Assembly (NCBI GenBank): GCA_026225395.1
Contig: JAMFSR010000043.1
Coordinates: 45,330-109,329, forward strand
Reading direction: 5' to 3'
Length of the DNA stretch: 64,000 nucleotides
Source of the DNA: Granulicella sapmiensis
GTDB taxonomy: Bacteria; Acidobacteriota; Terriglobia; Terriglobales; Acidobacteriaceae
How positions within the stretch are numbered: position 1 is the stretch's first letter; the number at the start of each line of letters is the position of its first letter. Under the pieces are notes generated by a model. That model was not told the origin of the DNA. It did not search any database and saw only the letters and a program-made list of their open reading frames with translations. Positions 1-8,281 of this stretch are shown here, piece after piece. A program made the translations under genes and the position numbers.

Positions 1-1
1 G

Positions 2-1345
2 GAAGAGTTGAAGGCGCTGCTGCGGATTCCATCGATATCCACCTCGCCCGAGCACGTTGAGGATGTGCGCAAGGCCGCTGAGTTTGTTGCGGACGGGCTG
101 CGCAAAGTGGGCATCGAAAATGTGCGGCTGATCGAGACGTCCACCGCCGAGCGCAAGGGACATCCGCTGGTCTATGGGGACTGGCTGAACGCCGGCAAAG
201 AGGCTCCCACCGTGTTGCTTTATGGTCACTATGACGTGCAGCCTGCGGAGCCGCTCGATGAGTGGAAGTCGCCGCCGTTCGAGCCTGAGATTCGCGACGG
301 AAATATCTACGCGCGCGGTGCCGTCGACGACAAGGGACAGATGTGGATGCACGTGAAGGCGCTTGAATCGCTGATAACGGCTGACGGCAAACTCCCGGTA
401 AACGTACGCGTAATCGTGGAAGGAGAAGAAGAGGTCGGCGGCGAGGGCATCGCCGCCTTCGTGCGTGAGCACGGCGAGCAGTTGAAGGCCGACGCGGCTC
501 TCGTCAGCGACACAGAGATGTTCGCGCCGGAACTGCCAACCTTGTGCGTCGGGTTGCGCGGCATGATCTACACCGAGCTCGAAGTGAAGGGCGCGGCCAC
601 TGATCTGCATTCCGGCATGTATGGCGGCGCGGCGCCGAACCCCTTTGTGGCGATCTCGCAGATCATCGCAAAGCTCAAGGGAGAAGATGGCCGCATTTCG
701 ATTCCCGGTTTCTACGACGGAATAGAAGAGCCAACCGCAGACGAACTGAAAGCCTGGAAATCGCTTCCGTTCGATGAAGAAGAGTACCGCTCGCACGAGG
801 TGGGTTCGACCGAGTTGACGGGTGAGGCTGGCTACTCGGTGCTGGAACGTACCTGGTCGCGGCCGACGATGGACGTCCACGGCATGCCGGGAGGGTTCAT
901 CGGCGCGGGCGCAAAGACCGTAATTCCGGCGAAAGCAACGGCGAAAATCAGCTTCCGGCTCGTGCCGGGGATGAAATCTGAGTCGACCTTCGCGAAGTAT
1001 AAGAAGTTTGTCGAAGAGATCGCCCCGAAGGGTGTGACGGTTGAGGTGAGGATGATTCACTCCGGCGAACCTATCGTGGTCTCCACAGATAACAAATACG
1101 TCCGTGCGGCTACCTCGGCGATGGCTGAGGTCTTCGGCAAGGACACCGTCTTCGTGCGCGGAGGCGGTTCGATCCCCATTGTTGGAGACTTCGTTCGCGA
1201 ACTGGGAATTCCAACCGTGATGATGGGCTTTGGCCTTCCAGACGACAACCTTCATGCGCCCAACGAAAAGTTTCATCTCGCAAACTTCCACCGTGGCATC
1301 GAGTCGATTGTCCTGTTCCTCGACAAGGTTGGGGCAGGAGTCTAG
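2..1345 (+). CDS. M20-family metallopeptidase (dipeptidase), 5' end cut by window
   Basis: The reading frame is open from the first bases, so the true start lies to the left; the TTG at 8 is only the first possible start inside the window. The visible 445 residues match M20 dipeptidases of the CNDP/PepV-like type, cytoplasmic zinc enzymes that hydrolyse dipeptides or N-acyl amino acids. Counting from residue 8 of the window, the metal-binding segments are YGHYDVQPAEP (His about 74), ARGAVDDKGQ (Asp about 107) and the acidic EGEEEVGGEG that carries the catalytic glutamate (about 140). The dimerisation domain is in the middle, and the closing HAPNEKFH supplies a late metal ligand. All catalytic residues look intact. 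The next gene starts 2 bp after the stop, so the two are probably co-transcribed. Substrate cannot be read from the sequence. Confidence 0.9.
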   Translation, partial: EELKALLRIPSISTSPEHVEDVRKAAEFVADGLRKVGIENVRLIETSTAERKGHPLVYGDWLNAGKEAPTVLLYGHYDVQPAEPLDEWKSPPFEPEIRDGNIYARGAVDDKGQMWMHVKALESLITADGKLPVNVRVIVEGEEEVGGEGIAAFVREHGEQLKADAALVSDTEMFAPELPTLCVGLRGMIYTELEVKGAATDLHSGMYGGAAPNPFVAISQIIAKLKGEDGRISIPGFYDGIEEPTADELKAWKSLPFDEEEYRSHEVGSTELTGEAGYSVLERTWSRPTMDVHGMPGGFIGAGAKTVIPAKATAKISFRLVPGMKSESTFAKYKKFVEEIAPKGVTVEVRMIHSGEPIVVSTDNKYVRAATSAMAEVFGKDTVFVRGGGSIPIVGDFVRELGIPTVMMGFGLPDDNLHAPNEKFHLANFHRGIESIVLFLDKVGAGV

Positions 1346-1347
1346 CC

Positions 1348-2013
1348 GTGAGCGAACTGCTGCCGGTTCACGGCTTCGTGCTGGCCGGGGGAAAGAGCTT
1401 GCGCATGGGCGTCGATAAGGCGACACTCGCATTTCGCGGTCGGCCGATGGTGGAAATCGCTGTTGAGAAGCTGAGAGGATTTTGTGCGGACGTGTCCATC
1501 GTGGGCAACCGCAATGATCTTGCAGGTTACGCCGCGGTCGTACAAGAGGAGCGCCTCGACGCGGGTCCCGCCGCTGGAATAGAAGCAGGATTGAAATCCA
1601 CGCAACAGGAATGGGTCATGTTCATTCCAGTGGACGTGCCACTCGTGCCGGAAAAGCTCTTGCGGCTGTGGTGCGAAGAGGCGCTGCGCGTTGGTATGAC
1701 AGTGAGCTATCTTGGCATCACTCAAAAACAGCCGGCATTTTGTCTGCTTAAGCGGGAGCGGCTCGCTTCCTTTACTCGTCTGCTGAATGACGGCGAGCGC
1801 CGGCTGGAAGTGCTGTTGAACCTTGCTGCATCAGCGGACAACTGCGCTTCGTGGATGTACGACGAGCGCGATCTTTATGGGTCTCCCAATTATCAAGGCC
1901 CGGACAGCGAGACGCTTGCGCATTGGTTTTCAAATGTTAATTCGCCTGCAGAACTCGCCGACGCAGAAGCTCGGGCAAAAGTGGCGGCTCCATTTCGTCC
2001 GGCAGGTTGCTGA
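1348..2013 (+). CDS. mobA: MobA-like molybdenum cofactor guanylyltransferase
   Basis: A 221-residue nucleotidyltransferase of the MobA/GlmU-like fold starting at GTG 1348. MobA transfers GMP from GTP to molybdopterin to make the guanine dinucleotide form of the molybdenum cofactor. The N-terminal nucleotide-binding loop LAGGKSLRMG (residues 12-21) followed by DKATL is the family hallmark, and FIPVDVPLVP near residue 96 holds the metal-binding Asp. The length is slightly above that of E. coli MobA. It follows the M20 peptidase by 2 bp, which suggests one transcript but no shared pathway. No other Moco genes are in the window. A related CTP- or CDP-sugar transferase role is possible but less likely given the loop sequence. 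Confidence 0.8.
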   Translation: MSELLPVHGFVLAGGKSLRMGVDKATLAFRGRPMVEIAVEKLRGFCADVSIVGNRNDLAGYAAVVQEERLDAGPAAGIEAGLKSTQQEWVMFIPVDVPLVPEKLLRLWCEEALRVGMTVSYLGITQKQPAFCLLKRERLASFTRLLNDGERRLEVLLNLAASADNCASWMYDERDLYGSPNYQGPDSETLAHWFSNVNSPAELADAEARAKVAAPFRPAGC

Positions 2014-2163
2014 CATAACTCCTTTGGAATGCGGTCTTTGCGGATAAGGCTAATAGAATCAGCGGGTTGCGCGTATTCTTGGCGAAGACCACACCTAAGT
2101 CCAATGTTCTGCGGACTTTATGCGGAATTGCCGGGGGAGGGGGGTGTTGGGCGATACTAGCGT

Positions 2164-3126
2164 ATGGCTACTCCCGACGATCCCCAAGCGCCTAAGGTTG
2201 AGCCGCCCCATGACCCGCTGATTGCCGACGTATCCACGGACGTCGCTCCCGCGGTCGAAGAGTTCATGGCGGCATCGGCTATCGCAAATGAGGCCGAAGG
2301 TGAGGCCGTCGCAGACGGCTTGGCGTTTTCGAGTGGCGCCGGCCTCGAAGGTGCTTCTTTCGCAACAGCAACCCACGTCGGCCCATATATCTCATTCCAG
2401 GATGTTTATAAGTCGTTCGGAGACTTTGTCGTCCTCAAGAATGTGAGCTTCTTCGTCAATCCCGGCGAAACGCTCTGCATCCTTGGCCGAAGCGGCGTCG
2501 GCAAATCCGTCTCACTACAAATCCTGATGGGCTTCCTCAAGCCGGACAACGGAACTGTGCTCGTGGCCGGCCAGGACATCGCCGGCCTCACCGAGCGCGA
2601 AATGCAGGAAGTCCGCCGCAAAGTGACCATGGTCTTCCAGAACGGAGCCTTATTCGACTCGATCTCGGTAGGCGAGAACGTCGCATTCCCACTGCGCGAA
2701 CGCGGGCACATGGAGGAAGACCAGATTCAGCAGGTAGTAAAAGGCCTGCTGGAAATGGTTGGAGTTGCAGGGATGGAACACCTTCTCCCATCGGATTTGT
2801 CGACCGGAATGAAGCGATCCGTGGCGATTGCGCGAGCCTTGGCAGCACAGCCTTCAGCAGTTCTCTACGACGAACCCACCACCATGGTGGACCCCCTCAT
2901 GGCGCATCTTCTCGGAGATTTAATCCAAAGACTAAAGGTGCAATTGCACCTGACCAGTATTGTAGTAACGCACGATATGCGTTTTGCAGAGAAACTTGCT
3001 GACCGGGTGGTGTTCTTACATGAAGGCACCGTACACTTTTTCGGGACAACCGAAGAAATGCGGGCCAGCAGCGATCCAGTTCTAAAGGAATTCCTCGCGT
3101 TGGATGAACTTGTTTTGCCGATGTAG
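2164..3126 (+). CDS. ABC transporter ATP-binding protein, MlaF-like, with N-terminal extension
   Basis: An ATPase of 320 residues. Walker A is GRSGVGKS (108-115), the Q-loop lies in MVFQNGALFDS (about 156), Walker B is AVLYDEPTT (232-240) and the switch His sits in VVTHDM. The sequence around the Q-loop and the closing part resemble MlaF/Ttg2A, the ATPase that powers phospholipid transport between outer and inner membranes. The signature motif reads LSTGMKRS instead of the usual LSGGMRKR. About 75 residues of acidic, low-complexity sequence precede the ATPase domain, which is unusual for the family. No MlaE permease or MCE substrate-binding gene lies next to it, so its partners must be encoded elsewhere. 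Confidence 0.8.
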   Translation: MATPDDPQAPKVEPPHDPLIADVSTDVAPAVEEFMAASAIANEAEGEAVADGLAFSSGAGLEGASFATATHVGPYISFQDVYKSFGDFVVLKNVSFFVNPGETLCILGRSGVGKSVSLQILMGFLKPDNGTVLVAGQDIAGLTEREMQEVRRKVTMVFQNGALFDSISVGENVAFPLRERGHMEEDQIQQVVKGLLEMVGVAGMEHLLPSDLSTGMKRSVAIARALAAQPSAVLYDEPTTMVDPLMAHLLGDLIQRLKVQLHLTSIVVTHDMRFAEKLADRVVFLHEGTVHFFGTTEEMRASSDPVLKEFLALDELVLPM

Positions 3127-3324
3127 GTATGAGCCAGGCGAGGGATGCTATACAACCTTTGTTTGATGTTCCGGCTACAGAGCGATGAATTGAGCGATTG
3201 AGACGCGAGCAAAAGCGGAGTAGAGTTATAGAACACATGCGCAAAAAAGTTTCGTAGTCTGGGCATAACAGCGCAGCCCGACCGACTTTCCAGGAACGCA
3301 ATTTCAGGGGACACGCTAGCTGAT

Positions 3325-4824
3325 ATGACGACACCTGATTATCTACAACAAGTAGTTATTTCGGGCAGGAGACGGGCGTCCGCAGCGCCGGGGGCGACGG
3401 GGACTCTTTCGCCTTCCGTGACAGGTGCGATATGGGCCGGACTGGATTTTTTGACCGCCATTGTCGGTGGGATGATTGCATACCGCATTCGCTTGATTGC
3501 AGATGCTCCAACCCCGGAGGAGGTCGTCGGCCCGCATCTGGTTTCCATACCGGTGGCTGTTGCGGTGATGTATTTGTTGCTTTTCGGCATTTACCTGGTG
3601 ATTTTTTCCCGGGTTTATGGGCTTTACGATACGGCGCAGCACCAGAGCGGTTTGCATGAGCAGCGCATGACGGTTCAGGCCACGTTGACTGCGGGACTGC
3701 TGCTATGCGGAACGCTTTATGTGATGCATGGCTATGCTCTTTCGCGCGCGATCGTTTCGCTTACAGTACTGTTTACACTGCTGATGCAGATGGCGCGCCG
3801 CGGCGTGTGGCGGAAGCTGAGAGAACGGCGGTACCTGCAAGGGTTGGAGACACGGAACGTTCTCATTGTAGGTGACGGACGCGTGGCGCATGCTTTGCGA
3901 AATCACCTTGAAGCACTGCGGCACATGGGTTTCCGGTTTAAAGGGTTCATATCGCTTGTGCCGCGGCGGGATGACATCGCCAATCCGGATGTAATTGGCG
4001 ATGTGCAGAACTGCGTGGCGCTGGCAAGGTCGTTGTTTGTGGACGAGATTTACTTTTCGACACCCGCGGACAAGCGAATCGTGGTGGGCGTGGTGGAAGA
4101 GGCGCGGGCGTTGGGCATCGATGTACGGGTGGTCCCGGATTTGTATGACGGCCTGGCCTGGAATGCACGCGTGGAGTACATCGGGCAGTTCCCGACCATT
4201 CCGTTGCATCGCAGAGAGTTCCCGCGGGGAGCGTTCCTGATCAAGCGAGTGCTGGATGTTTCGTTGTCGCTGTTAGTGATCCTGGTACTGTCGCCGTTTA
4301 TGATCGCGATCGCGGCGATGGTCAAGTTCGGGTCGAGAGGACCGATCTTCTATCGTGCGCAGCGCATTGGACGTAAGGGGCGGATGTTTACCTGCTACAA
4401 GTTCCGCACCATGGTGATCAACGCAGACAAGCTGCGGGAAGACCTTGCGCATTTGAACGAGCGTGAAGGCGTGCTGTTCAAAATTTCAAACGATCCAAGG
4501 ATCACGAAGATTGGGGCGATCCTTAGGAAGTATTCGCTGGATGAGTTGCCGCAGCTATTCAATGTGCTGGTCGGCAATATGAGCCTGGTGGGACCTCGGC
4601 CGCCAATGGCTGCTGAGGTGGAACAGTACGATATCGCTCATTTGAGACGGCTGGATGTGTTGCCGGGGATGACCGGGTTGTGGCAGGTGGAAGCACGGCA
4701 GGATCCCTCGTTTGATAGCTATATTTCGCTCGACACCGCTTATGTCGAGAATTGGAACCTGCTACTGGATCTGCGGATTCTGGCCCGGACGATCGGGGTC
4801 GTTGTCGGTGGGACCGGAGCTTAG
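3325..4824 (+). CDS. Exopolysaccharide polyprenyl-phosphate sugar-1-phosphate transferase
   Basis: A 499-residue membrane protein with the layout of WcaJ/WbaP-type initiating transferases. Several hydrophobic helices lie in the first 170 residues, followed by a nucleotide-binding-like region (NVLIVGDGRVAHAL). The C-terminal bacterial sugar transferase domain begins at FLIKRVLDVSLSL with a re-entrant helix, then carries CYKFRTM, DELPQLFNVL, SLVGPRPP and PGMTGLWQVE. The enzyme moves a sugar-1-phosphate from a nucleotide sugar to undecaprenyl phosphate, the first step of exopolysaccharide or O-antigen repeat assembly at the inner membrane. ATG 3325 is preceded by AGGGGA. No other glycan assembly genes are adjacent, so this is an isolated initiator. 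Which sugar it transfers cannot be told. Confidence 0.9.
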   Translation: MTTPDYLQQVVISGRRRASAAPGATGTLSPSVTGAIWAGLDFLTAIVGGMIAYRIRLIADAPTPEEVVGPHLVSIPVAVAVMYLLLFGIYLVIFSRVYGLYDTAQHQSGLHEQRMTVQATLTAGLLLCGTLYVMHGYALSRAIVSLTVLFTLLMQMARRGVWRKLRERRYLQGLETRNVLIVGDGRVAHALRNHLEALRHMGFRFKGFISLVPRRDDIANPDVIGDVQNCVALARSLFVDEIYFSTPADKRIVVGVVEEARALGIDVRVVPDLYDGLAWNARVEYIGQFPTIPLHRREFPRGAFLIKRVLDVSLSLLVILVLSPFMIAIAAMVKFGSRGPIFYRAQRIGRKGRMFTCYKFRTMVINADKLREDLAHLNEREGVLFKISNDPRITKIGAILRKYSLDELPQLFNVLVGNMSLVGPRPPMAAEVEQYDIAHLRRLDVLPGMTGLWQVEARQDPSFDSYISLDTAYVENWNLLLDLRILARTIGVVVGGTGA

Positions 4825-4869
4825 AGCCGGGGTTTACGGAATAGAGAATAGGCGCGGTAGACTTAGAGT

Positions 4870-6549
4870 GTGCGGATTGCGCTGGCCCAAATTAATCCTA
4901 CTGTCGGAGATTTTTCAGGCAATCTGAAGAAGATTCGCGAGTTTACTGAACGCGCTGTGGTTGAGCGCGCGGAGCTTGTGATCTTTCCGGAACTCGCGAT
5001 CTGCGGCTATCCGGCGGCTGATCTGCTGGAAAAAGCCTCTTTTGTGCAGCGTGCCGAAGAAACATTGGCCAAGGTCTGCGCATTGACGCAAGGTGAAGGG
5101 CGCCCGGCAATCCTGTGCGGGAGCGTTATGCCGGCGGAAGGTCCTGCCGGCAAGCATGTAAAAAATGTCGCGGTGCTGATGGATTCGGGCGAGATCAAAT
5201 CCATCCAGCAGAAGATGCTGCTTCCGTTCTATGACGTATTCGATGAGCAGCGATACTTTGAACCTGCAGCACGTCAGTCGCTTTCGGTAGTCAAAGGGCA
5301 GGCGATGGCTGTGACCGTTTGTGAGGACGCCTGGAACGACAAGATGTTCTGGCAGGAACGGAACTATGCTGTCGACCCCGTAGAAGAGCTTATGAAGCAA
5401 TGGGCCGTTCTACCGCAGCCGTTGAGTAAGCAAAGGCTGATTCTGAATATATCTGCGTCTCCGTATTGGCATGGAAAGACGGAAGTGCGCAGGAAGATGA
5501 TTGGGGCGTTGGCGAAGCGGCATCGCGCGACGGTGGTGCTGGTGAACCAGGTGGGAGCGAACGATAGCTTGATCTTCGATGGAGACTCCATTGTTGTTGG
5601 GCCTGCTGGAGCTGTTGTTGCGCAGGCAAAGGCATTTACGGAAGATTTGCTCGTGTTTGAAACCGATGATGTTGCGGGAGCAGTTGCAGTCGAACGGCAG
5701 GAAGACCAGACGGCATTTAGCTGGGATGCGCTGGTGCTTGGAGTTCGAGACTACGTCGGCAAGTGTGGATTCAAGAAGGCGATCGTTGGGTTGAGCGGAG
5801 GCATCGATTCGGCGCTGGTAGCGGCTCTGGCGGTAGAAGCCCTGGGAAAGGAAAATGTGCAGGGTGTGGGGATGCCGAGCGAATTTTCTTCGGGCGGGTC
5901 GGTGAGCGATGCCGAGTTGTTAGCGAAGAACCTGGGGATTTCCTTTTCGATAGTGCCGATTCGCGAGGTGTTCACGGAGTTTTCGACGGCGCTGGAGCCA
6001 TTCTTTGCGGGGACGTCGTTTGGGTTGGCAGAAGAGAATCTGCAGCCGAGGATTCGCGGGACGCTGTTGATGGCGATTTCCAATAAGACCGGAGCACTCG
6101 TGCTGACGACCGGGAACAAGAGCGAGATGGCTTGTGGTTATTGCACGCTCTACGGAGATATGGTCGGAGCGCTGGCTGTGATTGGCGACCTCTATAAGAC
6201 CGAGGTTTATGCGCTGAGCCGCTATGCCAACCGCGAGCGGCGGATCATTCCGGAAGATACGCTGACGAAGCCTCCATCGGCTGAGTTGCGGCCGGGACAG
6301 AAAGATACGGATAGTTTGCCACCGTATGAGGTGCTCGATCCCATGCTGCGGGATTACATTGAAGAGTACCGATCTGCGGAAGAGATTGCGGAGAGCCAGG
6401 GATTGGATGTTGCGTTGGTGCGTTCGGTAATCAAGCTGGTGGAGCGCAGCGAGTACAAGAGGCAACAGGCTGCACCGGTGCTGAAGGTTTCGAAGAAGTC
6501 TTTTGGCATGGGAAGACGATTTCCCATTGCCGCCAAGCGTGAGGTCTAA
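4870..6549 (+). CDS. nadE: Glutamine-dependent NAD(+) synthetase
   Basis: A two-domain enzyme of 559 residues starting at GTG 4870. The N-terminal nitrilase-like amidase domain releases ammonia from glutamine; its triad is visible as Glu in IFPELAICGYP (about 41), Lys in QQKMLLPFYDVFDE, and Cys in VTVCEDAWND. The C-terminal ATP pyrophosphatase domain carries the P-loop GLSGGIDSALV and adenylates nicotinic acid adenine dinucleotide before amidation to NAD, the last step of NAD synthesis. TTGNKSEMACGY and the ending SFGMGRRFPIA are also typical. Length and residue conservation indicate a functional enzyme. It begins 45 bp after the sugar transferase and probably shares its transcript without a functional link. 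Confidence 0.95.
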   Translation: MRIALAQINPTVGDFSGNLKKIREFTERAVVERAELVIFPELAICGYPAADLLEKASFVQRAEETLAKVCALTQGEGRPAILCGSVMPAEGPAGKHVKNVAVLMDSGEIKSIQQKMLLPFYDVFDEQRYFEPAARQSLSVVKGQAMAVTVCEDAWNDKMFWQERNYAVDPVEELMKQWAVLPQPLSKQRLILNISASPYWHGKTEVRRKMIGALAKRHRATVVLVNQVGANDSLIFDGDSIVVGPAGAVVAQAKAFTEDLLVFETDDVAGAVAVERQEDQTAFSWDALVLGVRDYVGKCGFKKAIVGLSGGIDSALVAALAVEALGKENVQGVGMPSEFSSGGSVSDAELLAKNLGISFSIVPIREVFTEFSTALEPFFAGTSFGLAEENLQPRIRGTLLMAISNKTGALVLTTGNKSEMACGYCTLYGDMVGALAVIGDLYKTEVYALSRYANRERRIIPEDTLTKPPSAELRPGQKDTDSLPPYEVLDPMLRDYIEEYRSAEEIAESQGLDVALVRSVIKLVERSEYKRQQAAPVLKVSKKSFGMGRRFPIAAKREV

Positions 6550-6626
6550 GTAAGGCCGCACAGAATTTTATTGCAGCAGGAAAGCCCGGCGAAGAGTTCG
6601 CCGCGGCGTTGAGGAGATCGCAAGAC

Positions 6627-7646
6627 GTGAAGAAGAACAGCATCGTATGGGCAGCGGGATTGGCGCTGCTGGTCACTGGAGTTTCAAGCTATGCACAGCA
6701 GGCAGGGCCTGCTGTACCACCGGCACCGGCCGCAGCCGCAGCACCGCAGGCGCCTGCACCGACGACGGCGAACCCGTTTCCGGCAGTTAGCCTTAAGAAC
6801 TTTACGGCAGCTTCGCCCAGCCGGGAAGAAGTCGACAGCTTTTTGAAGGCGCTGTGGGGATATGACGAAAACCGCATCTGGAGCGTAGCGGCGGTGTTGG
6901 CTACTCCCGCTCCTGGGGTGAGTAAGGTTGTAGTTTTCGTTGCGGACAAGACCCAAGCCGGCAAAGGGACGCAAACGATCTTCTTTACGACGCCGGATGG
7001 CAAGCATGCGATCGCCGACAATGTGATCGATTTCGGTGCGACTCCTTTTGCGGCAAACCGGAAGATCCTACAGGACAAAGCGGATGGTGCATCGCATGGC
7101 GCTAAAACGAACGATCTGCTGTTGGTAGAGTTCGCCGACCTCCAGTGCCCGCACTGCAAGGAATTCCAGAGCACGATGGAAAACATCGCGCAGGACTTTC
7201 CGCAGGCGAAGATCGTGTTTGAGAACTATCCGATCTCGGAGCTTCATCCGTGGGCTACGCGTGCGGCTGAAGAGGGCGAATGCGTACGCAAGGCCAAGGG
7301 TGACGATGCTTTCTTTACCTATGTGGATGCTGTATTCGCTGCGCAGGACAGCCTGACCACCGAACGCGGAGCGGCCACCCTTACCGCGGCTGTGACCAAG
7401 GCGGGTGCAGACCCGGCGAAGATCGAGGCTTGCGCAGCGACACCTGCGATTCGAGCCGAGATCGATGCGCAGAAGAAGTTGGGCGTGGATATCGGTGTGG
7501 ATCAGACGCCTATGCTCGTGGTGAACGGACACGTGTTGCCGGCGTCGCAGGTCCCGTACGAAGTGCTGCGCAAAATCATTGCGTACCAAGCCGGTCAGGA
7601 TGGAATAACGGTGCATCTGCAGCCATCACTGTCGACCCTGAAGTAA
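6627..7646 (+). CDS. Secreted DsbA-like thioredoxin-fold protein
   Basis: I prefer GTG 6627 as start because GAGGAG lies about 10 bp upstream and it gives a clean signal peptide (KK then a hydrophobic stretch, ending SYAQQ). An upstream in-frame TTG exists at 6609. The product is 339 residues: signal peptide (1-24), an Ala/Pro-rich linker (about 25-48), an alpha/beta region resembling the N-terminal part of acidobacterial Dsb-like proteins (50-145), and a DsbA/Thioredoxin_4 domain with the redox motif CPHC at 174-177. Later parts match the DsbA helical insert and a cis-Pro-type segment (DQTPMLVVNG). Expected role: oxidising or isomerising disulfides of exported proteins in the periplasm. It is followed directly by a terminator. 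Confidence 0.85.
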   Translation: MKKNSIVWAAGLALLVTGVSSYAQQAGPAVPPAPAAAAAPQAPAPTTANPFPAVSLKNFTAASPSREEVDSFLKALWGYDENRIWSVAAVLATPAPGVSKVVVFVADKTQAGKGTQTIFFTTPDGKHAIADNVIDFGATPFAANRKILQDKADGASHGAKTNDLLLVEFADLQCPHCKEFQSTMENIAQDFPQAKIVFENYPISELHPWATRAAEEGECVRKAKGDDAFFTYVDAVFAAQDSLTTERGAATLTAAVTKAGADPAKIEACAATPAIRAEIDAQKKLGVDIGVDQTPMLVVNGHVLPASQVPYEVLRKIIAYQAGQDGITVHLQPSLSTLK

Positions 7647-7664
7647 GTCTTCTCAGTTGTACAA

Positions 7665-7698
7665 CAAAGCCCCCTGCGAAAAGGGGGCTTTGCTTTTT
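7665..7698 (+). terminator. Rho-independent terminator after the thioredoxin-fold gene
   Basis: A 10-bp perfect stem (CAAAGCCCCC / GGGGGCTTTG) with an 8-base loop is followed by CTTTTTG. It sits 19 bp past the DsbA-like gene and separates it from the convergent kdpC. The flanking A-rich side could also give weak termination of the kdp transcript. Confidence 0.9.
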
Positions 7699-7714
7699 GC
7701 GAATGAACGAATGC

Positions 7715-8272
7715 TTATGGCTTCAGTTGGTCCAGAGCCAGGTTGAGGTCGAGGACGTTGACGGTAGGTTCGCCCAGCAAGCCAAGTTGGCGGGGTTTGG
7801 TGTGGCTGATGACGAGTTGCCGAACGGTCGCTTCGGGTAGTCCACGCTGACTGGCAACGCGGGGAACCTGATAGAGCGCTGCAGCGGGAGTGATGTCGGG
7901 GTCGAGTCCCGATGCTGAGGTGGTGACAAGATCAATGGGGACCGGGGTGGCAGCGGCTTCGGTGGAAACACTTGCGGCAACGCGGTCCACGAGAGCCTTG
8001 TTGGTGGGAGCCAGGTTAGAGCCGGAGGAGTTCGCAGCATCATAGCCGGTGCCTGCCGCTGAAGGGCGCGAGTGGAAGTAGGCGGGTCCGGTGAACGGTT
8101 GTCCAATAAGGTGTGAGCCTATCACTTCGCCATTGCGGGTGAGGAGAGAGCCGTTAGCTTTTGCAGGGAAGGCCAGATGAGCGAGACCGGTGATGAGGAG
8201 CGGGTAGACAACGCCAAGCAGGACGGCCGTGATCGCGGTATAGAGACAAGCAGTGACGATGTGCTTCTTCAT
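7715..8272 (-). CDS. kdpC: Potassium-transporting ATPase subunit C
   Basis: A 185-residue protein with one N-terminal membrane helix (TACLYTAITAVLLGVVYPLLI) and a periplasmic domain. The typical KdpC segments are present: GSHLIGQPFTGPAYFHSRPS, GSNLAPTNKALVDRV, and the ending that contains DLNLALDQL. KdpC stabilises the KdpFABC complex and raises ATP affinity of KdpB. It starts 9 bp after kdpB and is the last gene of the kdp operon. Length and motifs are normal for the family. Confidence 0.95.
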   Translation of the reverse strand: MKKHIVTACLYTAITAVLLGVVYPLLITGLAHLAFPAKANGSLLTRNGEVIGSHLIGQPFTGPAYFHSRPSAAGTGYDAANSSGSNLAPTNKALVDRVAASVSTEAAATPVPIDLVTTSASGLDPDITPAAALYQVPRVASQRGLPEATVRQLVISHTKPRQLGLLGEPTVNVLDLNLALDQLKP

Positions 8273-8281
8273 GAGAGTTCC

